DNA of 64,000 bases from Pedobacter kyungheensis (GCF_000812965.1 NZ_JSYN01000008.1:1-64000); one strand, 5' to 3'; shown: positions 44,146 to 53,161, counted from the stretch's first letter. The notes: generated by a model not told the origin, from the sequence alone. A program made the numbers and translations.

Positions 44146-45406
44146 GACCCTTTGTTTTGATGAAACTCTCGCTGTCTGTTAAATACCCTGCATCTACTGC
44201 CAGCGTATCGGTTGCGGAAAGGCCTCTTGTTATCTGTATTTCGTTCCCATTGAAAGTCCCAATATTTACGCTATGTGCATAGTATGAGCCGCCTTTTTTT
44301 AACCAGATTATTTTTGTCTGCCCAAGATCCTGCAGAGCAGACCTCGGTATCCAAAGCCCTTTGGATTTTCCCGTCCCTATCGAGGCATTGATTAAACTGT
44401 TTACCTTCAGCTGATGTTCCATATTGTCCAGATAAACCCTGACGCTAACTGTTTTGTCACCTTGCTGAAGGGTAGGTTCAATAAAATCTACTTTCCCATA
44501 TAGCGTTTTACCTGGCAGATCGGGTAGTGTAATCTTAACCGGTTGATTTAACTGTAAGCTGGCCAGTGAATTTCTGTCAATCTTGATAATGGCCCACAGC
44601 CTATGGGGGTCAACAACATTGAACAAAGTCTGTCCTTTTTCTACATATATCCCCTCTTTTATAGCAAGGGGCATGTTACGACTGAAATCAGGGCCTTGGT
44701 CTGAACCCACTGCCCCAGCCATCTGGCTATGTGCAGCATCATGGACATGCCCTTCGTAGGCACTGTATACTGGTAAGCTATAAAATGCTTTGCCCGTTCT
44801 GACTACCTGCTCAACCTGGACAGCTGTCATTCCAAGCAGCAATAGTTTTTGCTTAGCAGCCCTGAGCAACTCGGTTTCGCCTGAAGAATTCTTTGCGATA
44901 TAGATCAGGTCCTGTTGAGCGGTTACCATATCTGCACTGTATATATCAAAGATGCGCTGTCCCGGATGGATCTTCTGAAAGGCAAATTTGATGTACACCT
45001 TTTCGATGCGTCCGGAAAAACGCGAGGCGATATTGTTAAATGTCCGGGTATCAAAATCCAGATAACCTTCTGCGGAGACCTGCGTGGCCACTTCTTTTTC
45101 TTGGGGCAAGGCAAAAGCCACCGAGGAGATCACCGTACTGTTAACAGGCTCCAAAACTGTTTTTAAGCTGATGCCCGAACCCTCGCTTGCCTGACCTGCT
45201 TTTTTTACCAGTGTCATCCCACAGATCGGACAATTACCAGGATGATCCTCCAGTACCTGTGGATGCATCGGGCAGGTATATTGTACAGCGGTTTTGGATT
45301 GAGACCCGACCGGTGCCTGGTTAGGATTGGAACAGGCGGCGATCAGCAACATACCAAAAAGAATGACCGGTAATATGATCTTAATGCATTTCATTTTCTT
45401 TTTCAT
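44138..45406 (-). CDS. cusB: CusB-like RND periplasmic adaptor with HMBD (copy 2)
   Basis: 422 aa. Lipoprotein signal ending near Cys25 (LLIAACSN), HMBD (YTCPMHPQV ... CPICGMTLV, about 43-68), then the membrane-fusion body (YSADMVTAQQDL, SAYEGHVHDAAHSQM His-containing loop). Shares domain order with copy 1 but is clearly divergent. Overlaps cusC by 26 nt and copy 1 by 8 nt. Tandem adaptors may form a mixed hexamer with CusA; inference. Confidence 0.88.
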   Translation of the reverse strand: MKKKMKCIKIILPVILFGMLLIAACSNPNQAPVGSQSKTAVQYTCPMHPQVLEDHPGNCPICGMTLVKKAGQASEGSGISLKTVLEPVNSTVISSVAFALPQEKEVATQVSAEGYLDFDTRTFNNIASRFSGRIEKVYIKFAFQKIHPGQRIFDIYSADMVTAQQDLIYIAKNSSGETELLRAAKQKLLLLGMTAVQVEQVVRTGKAFYSLPVYSAYEGHVHDAAHSQMAGAVGSDQGPDFSRNMPLAIKEGIYVEKGQTLFNVVDPHRLWAIIKIDRNSLASLQLNQPVKITLPDLPGKTLYGKVDFIEPTLQQGDKTVSVRVYLDNMEHQLKVNSLINASIGTGKSKGLWIPRSALQDLGQTKIIWLKKGGSYYAHSVNIGTFNGNEIQITRGLSATDTLAVDAGYLTDSESFIKTKGHE

Positions 45407-46616
45407 AAGCTACCTGTATTAATAATATTTCCCCTAACCGTTCTAAAGCATCTATCCTTGCTGTCTGCAGACTTTTTATGCTTTCCAGTACTGGCAGCAG
45501 TTCACCGGTATTCTGTTCATAGACGAGGAGCGATGTTTTATAACTGTTCTGTAGGGCGGGAATAATGTTCTGCCGGTAGTTTTTCAACTGCCTGGATTTA
45601 CCTGTCCATGCAGCCTTCAGTCCAGCCAGCTCTCCTTCTGCCTGGTTGAGGAGCGAGATCTTGCGTTCGCGCTGCTGATCTATTTCGTATTGATTGCCCT
45701 TCAGGTTTGCTTTATAGCTCTTGGAAGACCAGGGTGCAATTGGGATGGTGATTGAACCCATTAAAATGTACTGGTTGGGCATCCCGCCATAACTGAACAT
45801 ATGTCCCGCCTGCAGCCCGAAGTCGGGTTTACGTTTACTGTATTCTACTTTGGCATTAAGCTGTTGCAGTTCTATACTGCGATCAATCCCCCTGATATCG
45901 CTCCGTACCGATGCAAGTGTAGCCGTATCGGTCACTGTAGCCGCATAATCCCTGACCACAAGACTCGTGTCTACCATAAAATCCTGCCCCTTGTCCCGGT
46001 TCATCAGTGTATTGAGCAGGATATTTTTCTGTTTGATTTCACTTTTAATTTCTTCCCGGCTATTGTCCAGTTGAAACAGTTCAGCTTTGGTCTTATAGAT
46101 ATTATCCAGTTTTTCCTTTCCATAGGTAAGCCGGATATTGGAAGCCTTTAACATGTATTCCAGTAAGCCACTGGTGTTATCCAAAACTGCCAGTTTCTTT
46201 TCCAGGATTGCCCGCTCAAAATAATATTGTTTGGCCTGTGCGTTCAACTGGTTGTTCATGTATTTCTTTTCTTCGGCGGTAACCCTGGATATGCTTTTCA
46301 TGTAGTTTTCCTTTGCACGGAGCTTGGCCGGGTTGGTGAACATCTGATCGGCAGTAACCATAAAGGAACCGCCATCGGGCTTAAGCTGATAAGGCGTCTG
46401 GTACTGTCCTGCGCTCAGCTTTGGGGCATCCAGGCTTCTGGCAGAGCCCGCGTAGGCATTCTGCGCATTGATCTGCGCGTCGTAAGTCCGCAATAAGGGG
46501 TTGGCCGCAACCCTTGCCAGCACGCTGTCCAATGATAGGTATTCCTGCTGTGCCTTAACCGTTAAGCTAAGGGTACACAACAATAGGCCGTATATTATTC
46601 GATGATTTATTTTCAT
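45381..46616 (-). CDS. cusC: TolC-family outer-membrane factor (CusC)
   Basis: 411 aa. Signal peptide (SLTVKAQQ), then the usual two helical-hairpin/barrel repeats of outer-membrane factors (LDSVLARVAANPLL opening, GHMFSYGGMPNQYILMG strand region). Provides the outer-membrane exit of the RND pump. Starts 4 nt after the cusA stop; overlaps the downstream adaptor by 26 nt. Confidence 0.86.
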   Translation of the reverse strand: MKINHRIIYGLLLCTLSLTVKAQQEYLSLDSVLARVAANPLLRTYDAQINAQNAYAGSARSLDAPKLSAGQYQTPYQLKPDGGSFMVTADQMFTNPAKLRAKENYMKSISRVTAEEKKYMNNQLNAQAKQYYFERAILEKKLAVLDNTSGLLEYMLKASNIRLTYGKEKLDNIYKTKAELFQLDNSREEIKSEIKQKNILLNTLMNRDKGQDFMVDTSLVVRDYAATVTDTATLASVRSDIRGIDRSIELQQLNAKVEYSKRKPDFGLQAGHMFSYGGMPNQYILMGSITIPIAPWSSKSYKANLKGNQYEIDQQRERKISLLNQAEGELAGLKAAWTGKSRQLKNYRQNIIPALQNSYKTSLLVYEQNTGELLPVLESIKSLQTARIDALERLGEILLIQVAYEKENEMH

Positions 46617-46620
46617 GGCT

Positions 46621-48513
46621 TTATTCTTTTACGTCCAGCACTTCCAGTTTGCCATACTTCCTGAGTTCGTGCTCTTTGACCATTAGAAAAATGAGTGGGG
46701 TAACAAGGAGTATATGCGTTGAAGAGGTTAATACACCGCCAATCATGGGAAGCACGATCGGCAGCATCACGTCACTTCCTGTCCCTGTAGCCCATAATAC
46801 CGGAACCAGACCAAATAGGGCGACGCAGACAGTCATCAGTTTTGGGCGCAGCCGCTTTACCGCGCCGTTCATCACATAGGTCCGCAGGTCTTCTTTACTG
46901 ATTGTTTCGCTGGAATTACCTTTCTCCGCGACCAGCCGCTGCATGGCATCATTGAGGTATATGACCATCACGATCCCCGTTTCAACGGCAATACCGAACA
47001 GGGCAATAAAACCTACTGCAACAGCAACAGATAAATGCACACCAAAAAAATAAACCATATATGCCCCGCCGATCAGGGCAAAGGGGATAGAGATAAGACT
47101 GAAGAAGGCTTCCCTTATCGAATGAAAAGCAAAATACAGGCAGGCGAAAATGATCAGCAGCACAATGGGCATAACGAGCTTCAACGTACGTTCGGCACGG
47201 ATCAGGTTCTCGTACTGTCCGCTCCATTCTATAAAATATCCCTTGGGCAGGGTTTTCGCCATACCGTTCAGTTTATCCTGCGCTTCTTTGACTGTACTGC
47301 CCAGATCACGGCCACGTACATTAAAGAGTACCGTTCCGCGCAGCAGTGCGTTTTCTGACTGGATCATCGCCGGCCCGTCACTGATGGTAATATGGGCAAC
47401 CGAAGATAGCGGGACAGGCCCGAATGATGGGGTCTGCACCAGTGTGCGCCTGATCTCATCCAGGCTGCTCCGATAATCCTGTGCCAGCCTTAGGTTTACG
47501 CTGAAGCGCCTCCGGCCCTCAATGGTTGGCGTAACGTTCATGCCGCCCAGGGCACTTTCTACCACCTGGTTTACATCGTCTACACTGAGTCCATATCTTC
47601 CTATTGCTTCCTTATCAACCTGTATATCCAAGTAGCGCCCGCCGGTAATCGGATCCACATATAGATCCTTGACCCCGTTCAGTCCCTGTAGTGCCTGCTT
47701 CATCCTGCCGGATAAAGCGTAGAGGGTATCCAGGTTCTGCCCATAAACTTTTAAACCTACGTCGGTACGGATACCGGTAGAGAGCATATTGATGCGGTTG
47801 ATGATCGGTTGGGTCCATCCGTTTACCACCCCGGGGATCTGAAGCTTCGCATTGAGTTCATTTATGATGTCTTCTTTTTTAATGCCCTTGCGCCATTCGC
47901 TCCTGGGCTTTAGAAGAACAATCGTTTCTACCATACTGATTGGAGAATTATCCGTGGCTGTATTTGCCCTGCCGGCTTTGCCCAGTACATTTTTGACTTC
48001 GGGTACACTTTTAATGATCCTGTCCTGTACCTGCAATAACTGTTTGGCCTGCGAATTGGAAATATCGGGCAGGGTTACCGGCATAAACAGGATCGATCCT
48101 TCGTCAAGCGGGGGCATAAATTCACTGCCCAGACTGAGCAGCAATGGGACACTGATCAGAAGTGCAATGATATTGATCCCGATTGTTGTCTTCCTCCATT
48201 TCATGCACCAGCTGAGGATGGGCTGATAGATTTTTTCAAGGGTTCGGTTCAATGGGTTATGCGCGTCAGTCCTTAGCTTTCCCTTTAGAAAAAACGAGAT
48301 CAGCACGGGTGCCAGTGTTACTGCCAGAACAGCATCTATGGCCAGTATAAATGTCTTTGTCCATGCCAGCGGGCCAAACAGCTTGCCTTCCTGCCCTTCG
48401 AGCAAAAATACCGGCAGAAAAGAAGCGACAATGATCAGGGTTGAGAAAAAGACACCCCGGCCAACCTGTTTGCAGGAGGCTTCTATAATTTTGATTCTTT
48501 CGGATGTGGTCAT
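46621..48513 (-). CDS. cusA: CusA/CzcA-type RND pump, C-terminal half (frame-split)
   Basis: 630 aa from the ATG at 48513. It continues the permease: ERIKIIEASCKQ followed by VGRGVFFSTLI, the second porter domain pair (FMPPLDEGSILFMPVTLPD) and the last TM segments, ending in a cytoplasmic tail. In-frame upstream sequence to 48717 is an out-of-frame shadow of the N-terminal half. The ATG overlaps the preceding TGA (ATGA at 48513-48510). Inserting one A into the GAA repeat just upstream would restore a single protein of about 1055 aa. Confidence 0.8.
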   Translation of the reverse strand: MTTSERIKIIEASCKQVGRGVFFSTLIIVASFLPVFLLEGQEGKLFGPLAWTKTFILAIDAVLAVTLAPVLISFFLKGKLRTDAHNPLNRTLEKIYQPILSWCMKWRKTTIGINIIALLISVPLLLSLGSEFMPPLDEGSILFMPVTLPDISNSQAKQLLQVQDRIIKSVPEVKNVLGKAGRANTATDNSPISMVETIVLLKPRSEWRKGIKKEDIINELNAKLQIPGVVNGWTQPIINRINMLSTGIRTDVGLKVYGQNLDTLYALSGRMKQALQGLNGVKDLYVDPITGGRYLDIQVDKEAIGRYGLSVDDVNQVVESALGGMNVTPTIEGRRRFSVNLRLAQDYRSSLDEIRRTLVQTPSFGPVPLSSVAHITISDGPAMIQSENALLRGTVLFNVRGRDLGSTVKEAQDKLNGMAKTLPKGYFIEWSGQYENLIRAERTLKLVMPIVLLIIFACLYFAFHSIREAFFSLISIPFALIGGAYMVYFFGVHLSVAVAVGFIALFGIAVETGIVMVIYLNDAMQRLVAEKGNSSETISKEDLRTYVMNGAVKRLRPKLMTVCVALFGLVPVLWATGTGSDVMLPIVLPMIGGVLTSSTHILLVTPLIFLMVKEHELRKYGKLEVLDVKE

Positions 48514-49784
48514 AACGTTTCTTCTTCTTGTGCAATGGATAGGTTGCGGTGTGAATTTTCGACCATGACAATGCCGTTGTCTACAATAACGCCTATGGCA
48601 AGTGCAATACCGGTCAGGGACATAATGTTGGAGCTGATGCCAAATGCATTGAGTAGGATAAAGCTTGCTGCGATGGTAATGGGTATCTGGATGATGATGC
48701 TCAGGGCACTTCTCCAACTGAACAGAAACAGGATGACAATAATGGATACGGTGATCATCTCCTCGATCAGTGTATGCTTTACCGAGCTGATGGCGCTTTC
48801 GATCAGTTCACTCCTGTCGTAAGCAATCTTAAACTTTACACCTGAAGGCAGTCCGCGCTCGATCTCCTTCATCTTGTCCTTGACCGCGTGGATAACCTGG
48901 TCTGCGTTTTCGCCATAACGCATCACCACGATCCCCCCAACGGCCTCACCTGTGCCGTTCTCATCAAAGATGCCCAGGCGCAGGTCTCCGCCCATCTGAA
49001 CGGTGGCAATATCGCGTACCCTGACAGGAACACTTTTTATCGTGCCGATCGAGATATCCTCAACATCCTTCAGGCTTTTGATATAACCGAGGCCACGGAC
49101 AATGTAGCCGGTTCCGTTCATTTCAAACTTGCGGCCACCGACATCGTTGTTGTTGCTCTTGACGGCCTTAAGTACCTGGGATAAAGGAATGTTATAGTAA
49201 TTGAGTTTATGTGGGTCAATATTGATCTGGTACTGTTTTTCAAACCCTCCGAAGGAAGCGATTTCACTTACGCCGGGAACCGTCTGCAGGCCGAGCTTGA
49301 TATACCAGTCCTGGAGTGCGCGCTGCTCGCCAAGATCTATGCCCCTCGCATCAAGGGTATACCAAAGCACATGCCCAACCCCAGTTCCATCAGGGCCAAG
49401 TGTTGGCGTAATACCTTCAGGCAATAAACGTTGTGCATAGTTTAGCCGTTCAAGCACACGGCTCCGTGCCCAGTAGACATCTACCTTATCATCAAAAACA
49501 ATATAAACAAAGCTCATCCCGAACATGGATGTAGCACGGACCGCCTTGACCCTGGGAATGCCCTGAAGGTTGCTCACCAAGGGATAGGTCACCTGGTCTT
49601 CCATGATCTGGGGACTCCGGCCCTGCCATTCGGTAAAAACGATTACCTGGTTTTCCGAAAGATCGGGTATGGCATCGATTGGGTTTTCGCGGATGGCATA
49701 ACTGCCCCATGCAAATAAGGCTATTGCGACCAGCAGGACAATATACCTGTTCTTTAAGGACAGGGAAATAAGTTGATTGATCAT
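48510..49784 (-). CDS. cusA: CusA/CzcA-type RND pump, N-terminal half (frame-split)
   Basis: 424 aa from the ATG at 49784 (the frame extends to 49823 but those residues are not family-like). Begins MINQLISLSLKNRYIVLL, contains PIDAIPDLSENQVIVFTEW, the first porter domains and TM2-TM4 with the relay Asp in IGVIVDNGIVMVEN. It stops after ten residues of altered sequence at 48510. Expected full CusA is about 1040 aa. The stop is likely a one-base loss or a real split; see the C-terminal half. Confidence 0.8.
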   Translation of the reverse strand: MINQLISLSLKNRYIVLLVAIALFAWGSYAIRENPIDAIPDLSENQVIVFTEWQGRSPQIMEDQVTYPLVSNLQGIPRVKAVRATSMFGMSFVYIVFDDKVDVYWARSRVLERLNYAQRLLPEGITPTLGPDGTGVGHVLWYTLDARGIDLGEQRALQDWYIKLGLQTVPGVSEIASFGGFEKQYQINIDPHKLNYYNIPLSQVLKAVKSNNNDVGGRKFEMNGTGYIVRGLGYIKSLKDVEDISIGTIKSVPVRVRDIATVQMGGDLRLGIFDENGTGEAVGGIVVMRYGENADQVIHAVKDKMKEIERGLPSGVKFKIAYDRSELIESAISSVKHTLIEEMITVSIIVILFLFSWRSALSIIIQIPITIAASFILLNAFGISSNIMSLTGIALAIGVIVDNGIVMVENSHRNLSIAQEEETL

Positions 49785-49830
49785 CTTAATTATAATTGGC
49801 CCGGAACACGCCGTTCCGGGCATGATGAAC

Positions 49831-50079
49831 TTACATTTTCATTTTACCTGTTTGCTTTTTAGGCGCTTCCCTTTTTACGAGCGTCATGCCGCATTTGGGA
49901 CATTTCCCGGGCTTATCGCTTAAAACTTCCGGGTGCATCGTGCAGGTGTACTGCACTTTGGGCACAACAGCCTTTTTTGTTTTTACGGTAGCCTGTTTGG
50001 TGGGCTTGGCGGGTGTCTGCGCAAATAGGGAGATACCAGAAAACAGCATGGCAAATGCCACAAAAACTAATTTTTTCAT
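49831..50079 (-). CDS. Small secreted HMBD protein
   Basis: 82 aa. Signal peptide (1-20, ending SLFAQ), a Lys/Thr-rich linker and a single HMBD (YTCTMHPEV ... CPKCGMTLV, about 44-69), then a Met/Lys tail. Likely a periplasmic metal chaperone or buffer for the adjacent RND pump (46 nt upstream of cusA). The domain is shared with CopA, the oxidase and both adaptors. Confidence 0.85.
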   Translation of the reverse strand: MKKLVFVAFAMLFSGISLFAQTPAKPTKQATVKTKKAVVPKVQYTCTMHPEVLSDKPGKCPKCGMTLVKREAPKKQTGKMKM

Positions 50080-50212
50080 GTGTTGGAATTTTAGGAATTG
50101 AATAATGGCATAGAGCCAAACAATGGCCTACGCGTGATTTATAATTAAGAAAATTGATTAAAAACGGAATGCTCCGCAATCTTTTCCAGAGAGGAAAAGG
50201 CAGAAAAGAGGA

Positions 50213-50596
50213 TTAAATCCGGTAAGTGCAGTTGAGGATATAGATCGGTGTCTCGGGCTGCCTGGGCGGGGCATTGGCCTGATAAGGCTGAACGTCGGCG
50301 CGATCAGTAAAGAGATTTACCTGTGAAAACCGTATAGGTTCGGGAAGGACCGCTGGCATAGGAACATCCAAGGTCACCACATCAGCACTGAAATGGGTGT
50401 CCTTAATTTTAAGGCTTTTCCTTTCGTTCTTACAGCAGTTATCCTTTGTTTTGGCCTTAACATCGTTCTGGTCTGGTAAAGCAAGGATAAGTTTTACTGA
50501 AGCCAGTCTTCCACAGCAATAAAAACGGTTTACAGCCATCCCTAAAGAGGATAGCATGTAGATCACTGTTATTATTATGACTGCTGTACGTTTCAC
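50213..50596 (-). CDS. HYC_CC_PP-family small secreted protein (cus operon)
   Basis: 127 aa. Hydrophobic signal (3-20), then NRFYCCGRL, a NCCKN pair and C-terminal APPRQPETPIYIL: the Cys/Cys-Cys/Pro-Pro pattern of the family. No His-rich loop, unlike the paralogue at 42207. First gene of the cus operon, 133 nt before the HMBD gene. Role as metal sensor or chaperone is inferred. Confidence 0.78.
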   Translation of the reverse strand: MKRTAVIIITVIYMLSSLGMAVNRFYCCGRLASVKLILALPDQNDVKAKTKDNCCKNERKSLKIKDTHFSADVVTLDVPMPAVLPEPIRFSQVNLFTDRADVQPYQANAPPRQPETPIYILNCTYRI

Positions 50597-50770
50597 AATT
50601 CTAATATAAGAATATTTTAGATGAACTAAGTAAAGTTAACCTGAAATCAGATTACAGGTTTATATAATTTCCGGAAAATGTTATAAGATTATGATTGCAG
50701 TCGGTCAGGTTCAAAGTATCCGTCAAAACAAATCATATACTTTCCGTATAAAAAAAATCAAAAAGACAGT

Positions 50771-50790
50771 ATTTAAGCATTTGCTTAAAT
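50771..50790. promoter_or_regulatory. ArsR/SmtB-type operator
   Basis: Perfect inverted repeat ATTTAAGCA-TT-TGCTTAAAT (9-2-9). It has the geometry of SmtB/CzrA-type operators (12-2-12 with TGAACA half-sites). It lies 29-48 bp upstream of the ArsR-family start at 50819, in the divergent interval with the cus operon (50597-50818), and could regulate both directions. Confidence 0.65.
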
Positions 50791-50818
50791 AATTATATAC
50801 CCATACCTTTAGCCCTTG

Positions 50819-51211
50819 ATGATAAAAAACACGGACAATCTGAGTAACTGTATCCGGGAAAAAGCAAACCCGATGCAGATTAATGGATGCAGAAACAAGA
50901 TCAAGGAAAACGCATACTCTTTTTCCCAATTGTCGGGTATATTATCCTTAGCTGGAAATGAAGTCCGCCTGAAAATACTTTATCTGTTGCAACAGGAAAA
51001 GGAGTTGTGTCCCTGTGATCTAAGTGATATCCTTGGCATGAGCATCCCGGCAGTTTCTCAACATCTGCGTAAGATGAAAGATGGCAATATTATAGGATTC
51101 AGAAAAGACGGTCAGACAATATTCTATTCCCTTCGGAATGAACACCTAAGACTGATGCAGCCTTTCTTTACTATGATTAATCAAGCCAATGCTTTAATTG
51201 AAACAGTATGA
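50819..51211 (+). CDS. ArsR/SmtB-family metal-responsive regulator
   Basis: 130 aa from the ATG at 50819 (a TTG 3 nt earlier is also in frame, and an ATG at 50873 is possible). Winged helix with MSIPAVSQHLRKM recognition helix. Cys pair in ELCPCDL (about residues 63-69) matches the arsenite/soft-metal sensing position. Its stop overlaps the merT-like start (ATGA). Likely sensor of Hg(II) or a related soft metal, given the downstream merTP. Operator at 50771-50790. Confidence 0.85.
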   Translation: MIKNTDNLSNCIREKANPMQINGCRNKIKENAYSFSQLSGILSLAGNEVRLKILYLLQQEKELCPCDLSDILGMSIPAVSQHLRKMKDGNIIGFRKDGQTIFYSLRNEHLRLMQPFFTMINQANALIETV

Positions 51212-51816
51212 GCAAAGTAAAACATAACAACAAACTCATAGGTTCGGGAATACTTTTGGCACTCAGTTCTTCCCTTTGCTGTATTGTTCCATTATTGGCA
51301 CTGCTGGGTACCACGGGAAGTACCTTATCCATGTTCAGTTGGATCGCTCCCTTAAGGCCATACCTGTTAATGGCAACTGCCCTGATTTTAGGTTTTGCCT
51401 TTTACAGGGCATATAAACCCACTCCAAAAGATGGATGTGGTTGCCCGGAAAGGAAAAACTGGCTGCAATCCAAAGGCTTCTTATGGATAGTAACAGCACT
51501 TTCAATCGTGCTGGCTTCTTTTCCGTATTATGCAAAGTTCCTCCAAAAGAAATTGCCAAAACAAGAAATTAGCATTAACTCCAATGTTCAACAGACTGTT
51601 ATTCAAATTCAGGGAATGAGCTGTTCTTCTTGTGAAGGTCATGTAAATCATGCCTTGCGGGAAAGAAAGGGTGTGCTGGAAGTCAGAACTTCATATTTAA
51701 AAGGTGAATCCTTTGTAAAGTTCGACAGTACCCAGATATCAATTGTGCAGTTAGTCTCTTCCATCGAACATGAAACCGTTTATAAAGTAAAAAGCAAAAA
51801 AAAAGATGTCAACTAA
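51208..51816 (+). CDS. merTP: MerT-MerP fusion mercuric transporter
   Basis: 202 aa. Three transmembrane helices with a vicinal Cys pair (C24-C25) in the first and a GCGCP motif (76-80) between helices 2 and 3, as in MerT. A C-terminal HMA domain with GMSCSSC (136-142) corresponds to MerP. This MerT-MerP fusion is known in Bacteroidota mer loci. It imports Hg(II) for reduction. No merA or merB lies in this window. Coupled to the regulator by a 4-nt overlap. Confidence 0.88.
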   Translation: MSKVKHNNKLIGSGILLALSSSLCCIVPLLALLGTTGSTLSMFSWIAPLRPYLLMATALILGFAFYRAYKPTPKDGCGCPERKNWLQSKGFLWIVTALSIVLASFPYYAKFLQKKLPKQEISINSNVQQTVIQIQGMSCSSCEGHVNHALRERKGVLEVRTSYLKGESFVKFDSTQISIVQLVSSIEHETVYKVKSKKKDVN

Positions 51817-52030
51817 AACAATATTCCTGCAATCAATAATCACCTGCCCACTTTGCCAGCATCAAAAGGAAGAGTCAATGCCTACGGATGCCTGCCAGTA
51901 TTTTTACGAATGTGAAAACTGTCACGAGCGCTTAAAACCATTACAGGGTGACTGCTGTGTCTTCTGTAGTTACGGAACAGTAAAGTGTCCACCGATACAG
52001 GAAAACAGAACCTGCTGTTCTGCCAAATAA
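51806..52030 (+). CDS. GDCCVxC-domain protein
   Basis: 74 aa. Four N-terminal and C-terminal Cys pairs; the core reads GDCCVFCSYGTVKCPPIQ, the diagnostic motif of GDCCVxC (seleno)protein family; here all positions are Cys. It overlaps merTP by 11 nt. The family is tied to mercury operons. Probably a cytoplasmic Hg(II)-binding or thiol-exchange protein. Thirteen Cys in 74 residues. Confidence 0.82.
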   Translation: MSTKTIFLQSIITCPLCQHQKEESMPTDACQYFYECENCHERLKPLQGDCCVFCSYGTVKCPPIQENRTCCSAK

Positions 52031-52089
52031 TTCTTTTAGAACAGCAAAAAAAAAGCGCTTATCGAATGCTGGAAAATAGATAAATTTTT

Positions 52090-52506
52090 ATGATAGGATT
52101 TAAAAAAAGCATTCCGGCACTGCCGGTTGTAAGTATAGCGAAGGCTGTAGAATTTTATGAGAACAGGATGGGTTTCACTACGCGTCACAAAGAGGAAACA
52201 TTCGCAATAGTTGTACGGGGTGGAATCGAAATTCACCTATGGGCATCTTGTGACCGGAGCTGGAAATATAGAAGCATAATGCTTTTTCTAAAGCCAATCT
52301 GGAGCGGCGCAGAAACATTTCTAGCAGGGACAGCGAGCTGCAGGATAGAGGTAGAGGGAATCGATGAACTACATCAAGAGTATAAAACACAGGGAGTGCT
52401 CCACAATGAACATTCAGACATCGAAGAACAGCATTGGGGGCATAGGGATTTCTCGATACTTGATCTTCACGGAAACCTTATTACATTTTATGAGGCAATT
52501 GGTTGA
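52090..52506 (+). CDS. VOC-family protein (glyoxalase/bleomycin-resistance fold)
   Basis: 138 aa. Two beta-alpha-beta-beta-beta units; metal-ligand-like residues EIHLW and late E in NLITFYE. Starts like bleomycin-binding proteins (PALPVVSIAKAVEFYENRMGF). 59 nt after the GDCCVxC gene, same strand, possibly the same transcript. Substrate unknown. Confidence 0.8.
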   Translation: MIGFKKSIPALPVVSIAKAVEFYENRMGFTTRHKEETFAIVVRGGIEIHLWASCDRSWKYRSIMLFLKPIWSGAETFLAGTASCRIEVEGIDELHQEYKTQGVLHNEHSDIEEQHWGHRDFSILDLHGNLITFYEAIG

Positions 52507-52961
52507 GTGTCTTTAATGTAGCTCCGGGAAGTACCTGATTTATATTGGCGTATTTAATGATGGCTTATATGTATTTGGACAAAGGCGGTAGCTGTAAATA
52601 ATAGTATGGCCAAAACCACAATTGTTCTTTTTATAATGATCTATAAAGAATGATTTAGATAAATATTTCAATTTAGGACGATAGAAAAATAAGCTACAAA
52701 GTTTAGGTGTCTGCCAAATGGAAACAGAAATAGCCTACAATTAGGTGTATATAATCCATATTGTTCTGAACAGGTAAAACCTGAACCTGAAAGATGTCTC
52801 ATCCTGCCTTAGCTTGTCATCAACAGATACAGAAAAACACTTACAATAATTTCTTTTTCCTATACTGCCCCTCAATTTTATTCTTCACCACTTTTTCAAA
52901 GTTTACTATCGCTTCGCAATGCTCATAAAAGTTCGAACTTCCGCGGATTGACTCTACTGCT

Positions 52962-52991
52962 AAAAAGCTCATCGAAAGATGGGCTTTTTTT
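52962..52991. terminator. Strong intrinsic-terminator-like hairpin
   Basis: AAAAAGCTCATC / GATGGGCTTTTTT with a GAAA loop and a T-run. Active on the plus strand and, by the A-run, possibly on the minus strand. It lies 450 nt beyond the VOC gene, without an obvious gene directly upstream. Confidence 0.55.
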
Positions 52992-53115
52992 GTTTAAAAA
53001 TCTTTTAAATTAGGAATTGATATTTAGGATTAGAAATCCTGATTTATTAATACTTCGACATGGCTTGGGGAACATGGCGAAGAGCGGGAAATTCAAATCT
53101 GGTTATATTTGAATG

Positions 53116-53161
53116 CATATTTCAGCGAAAGTGGTTCTTCCCCACTTTTACCGAAATATCC
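53116..53161. mobile_element. Head-to-head IS-like end repeats
   Basis: ATATTTCAGCGAAAGTGG faces an inverse copy ending CGAAATATCC, 14 of 18 arm positions matching. The same end motif (TATTTCGG-type) occurs at 447-465 and 54441-54460. Marks the downstream side of the SIR2 gene. Confidence 0.4.

Noticed and set aside
46621..48717. The C-terminal CusA frame can be extended upstream from 48513 to an ATG at 48717
   Set aside because: The added residues (His/Tyr/Cys-rich, low quality) are the shifted reading of the N-terminal half, not real protein.
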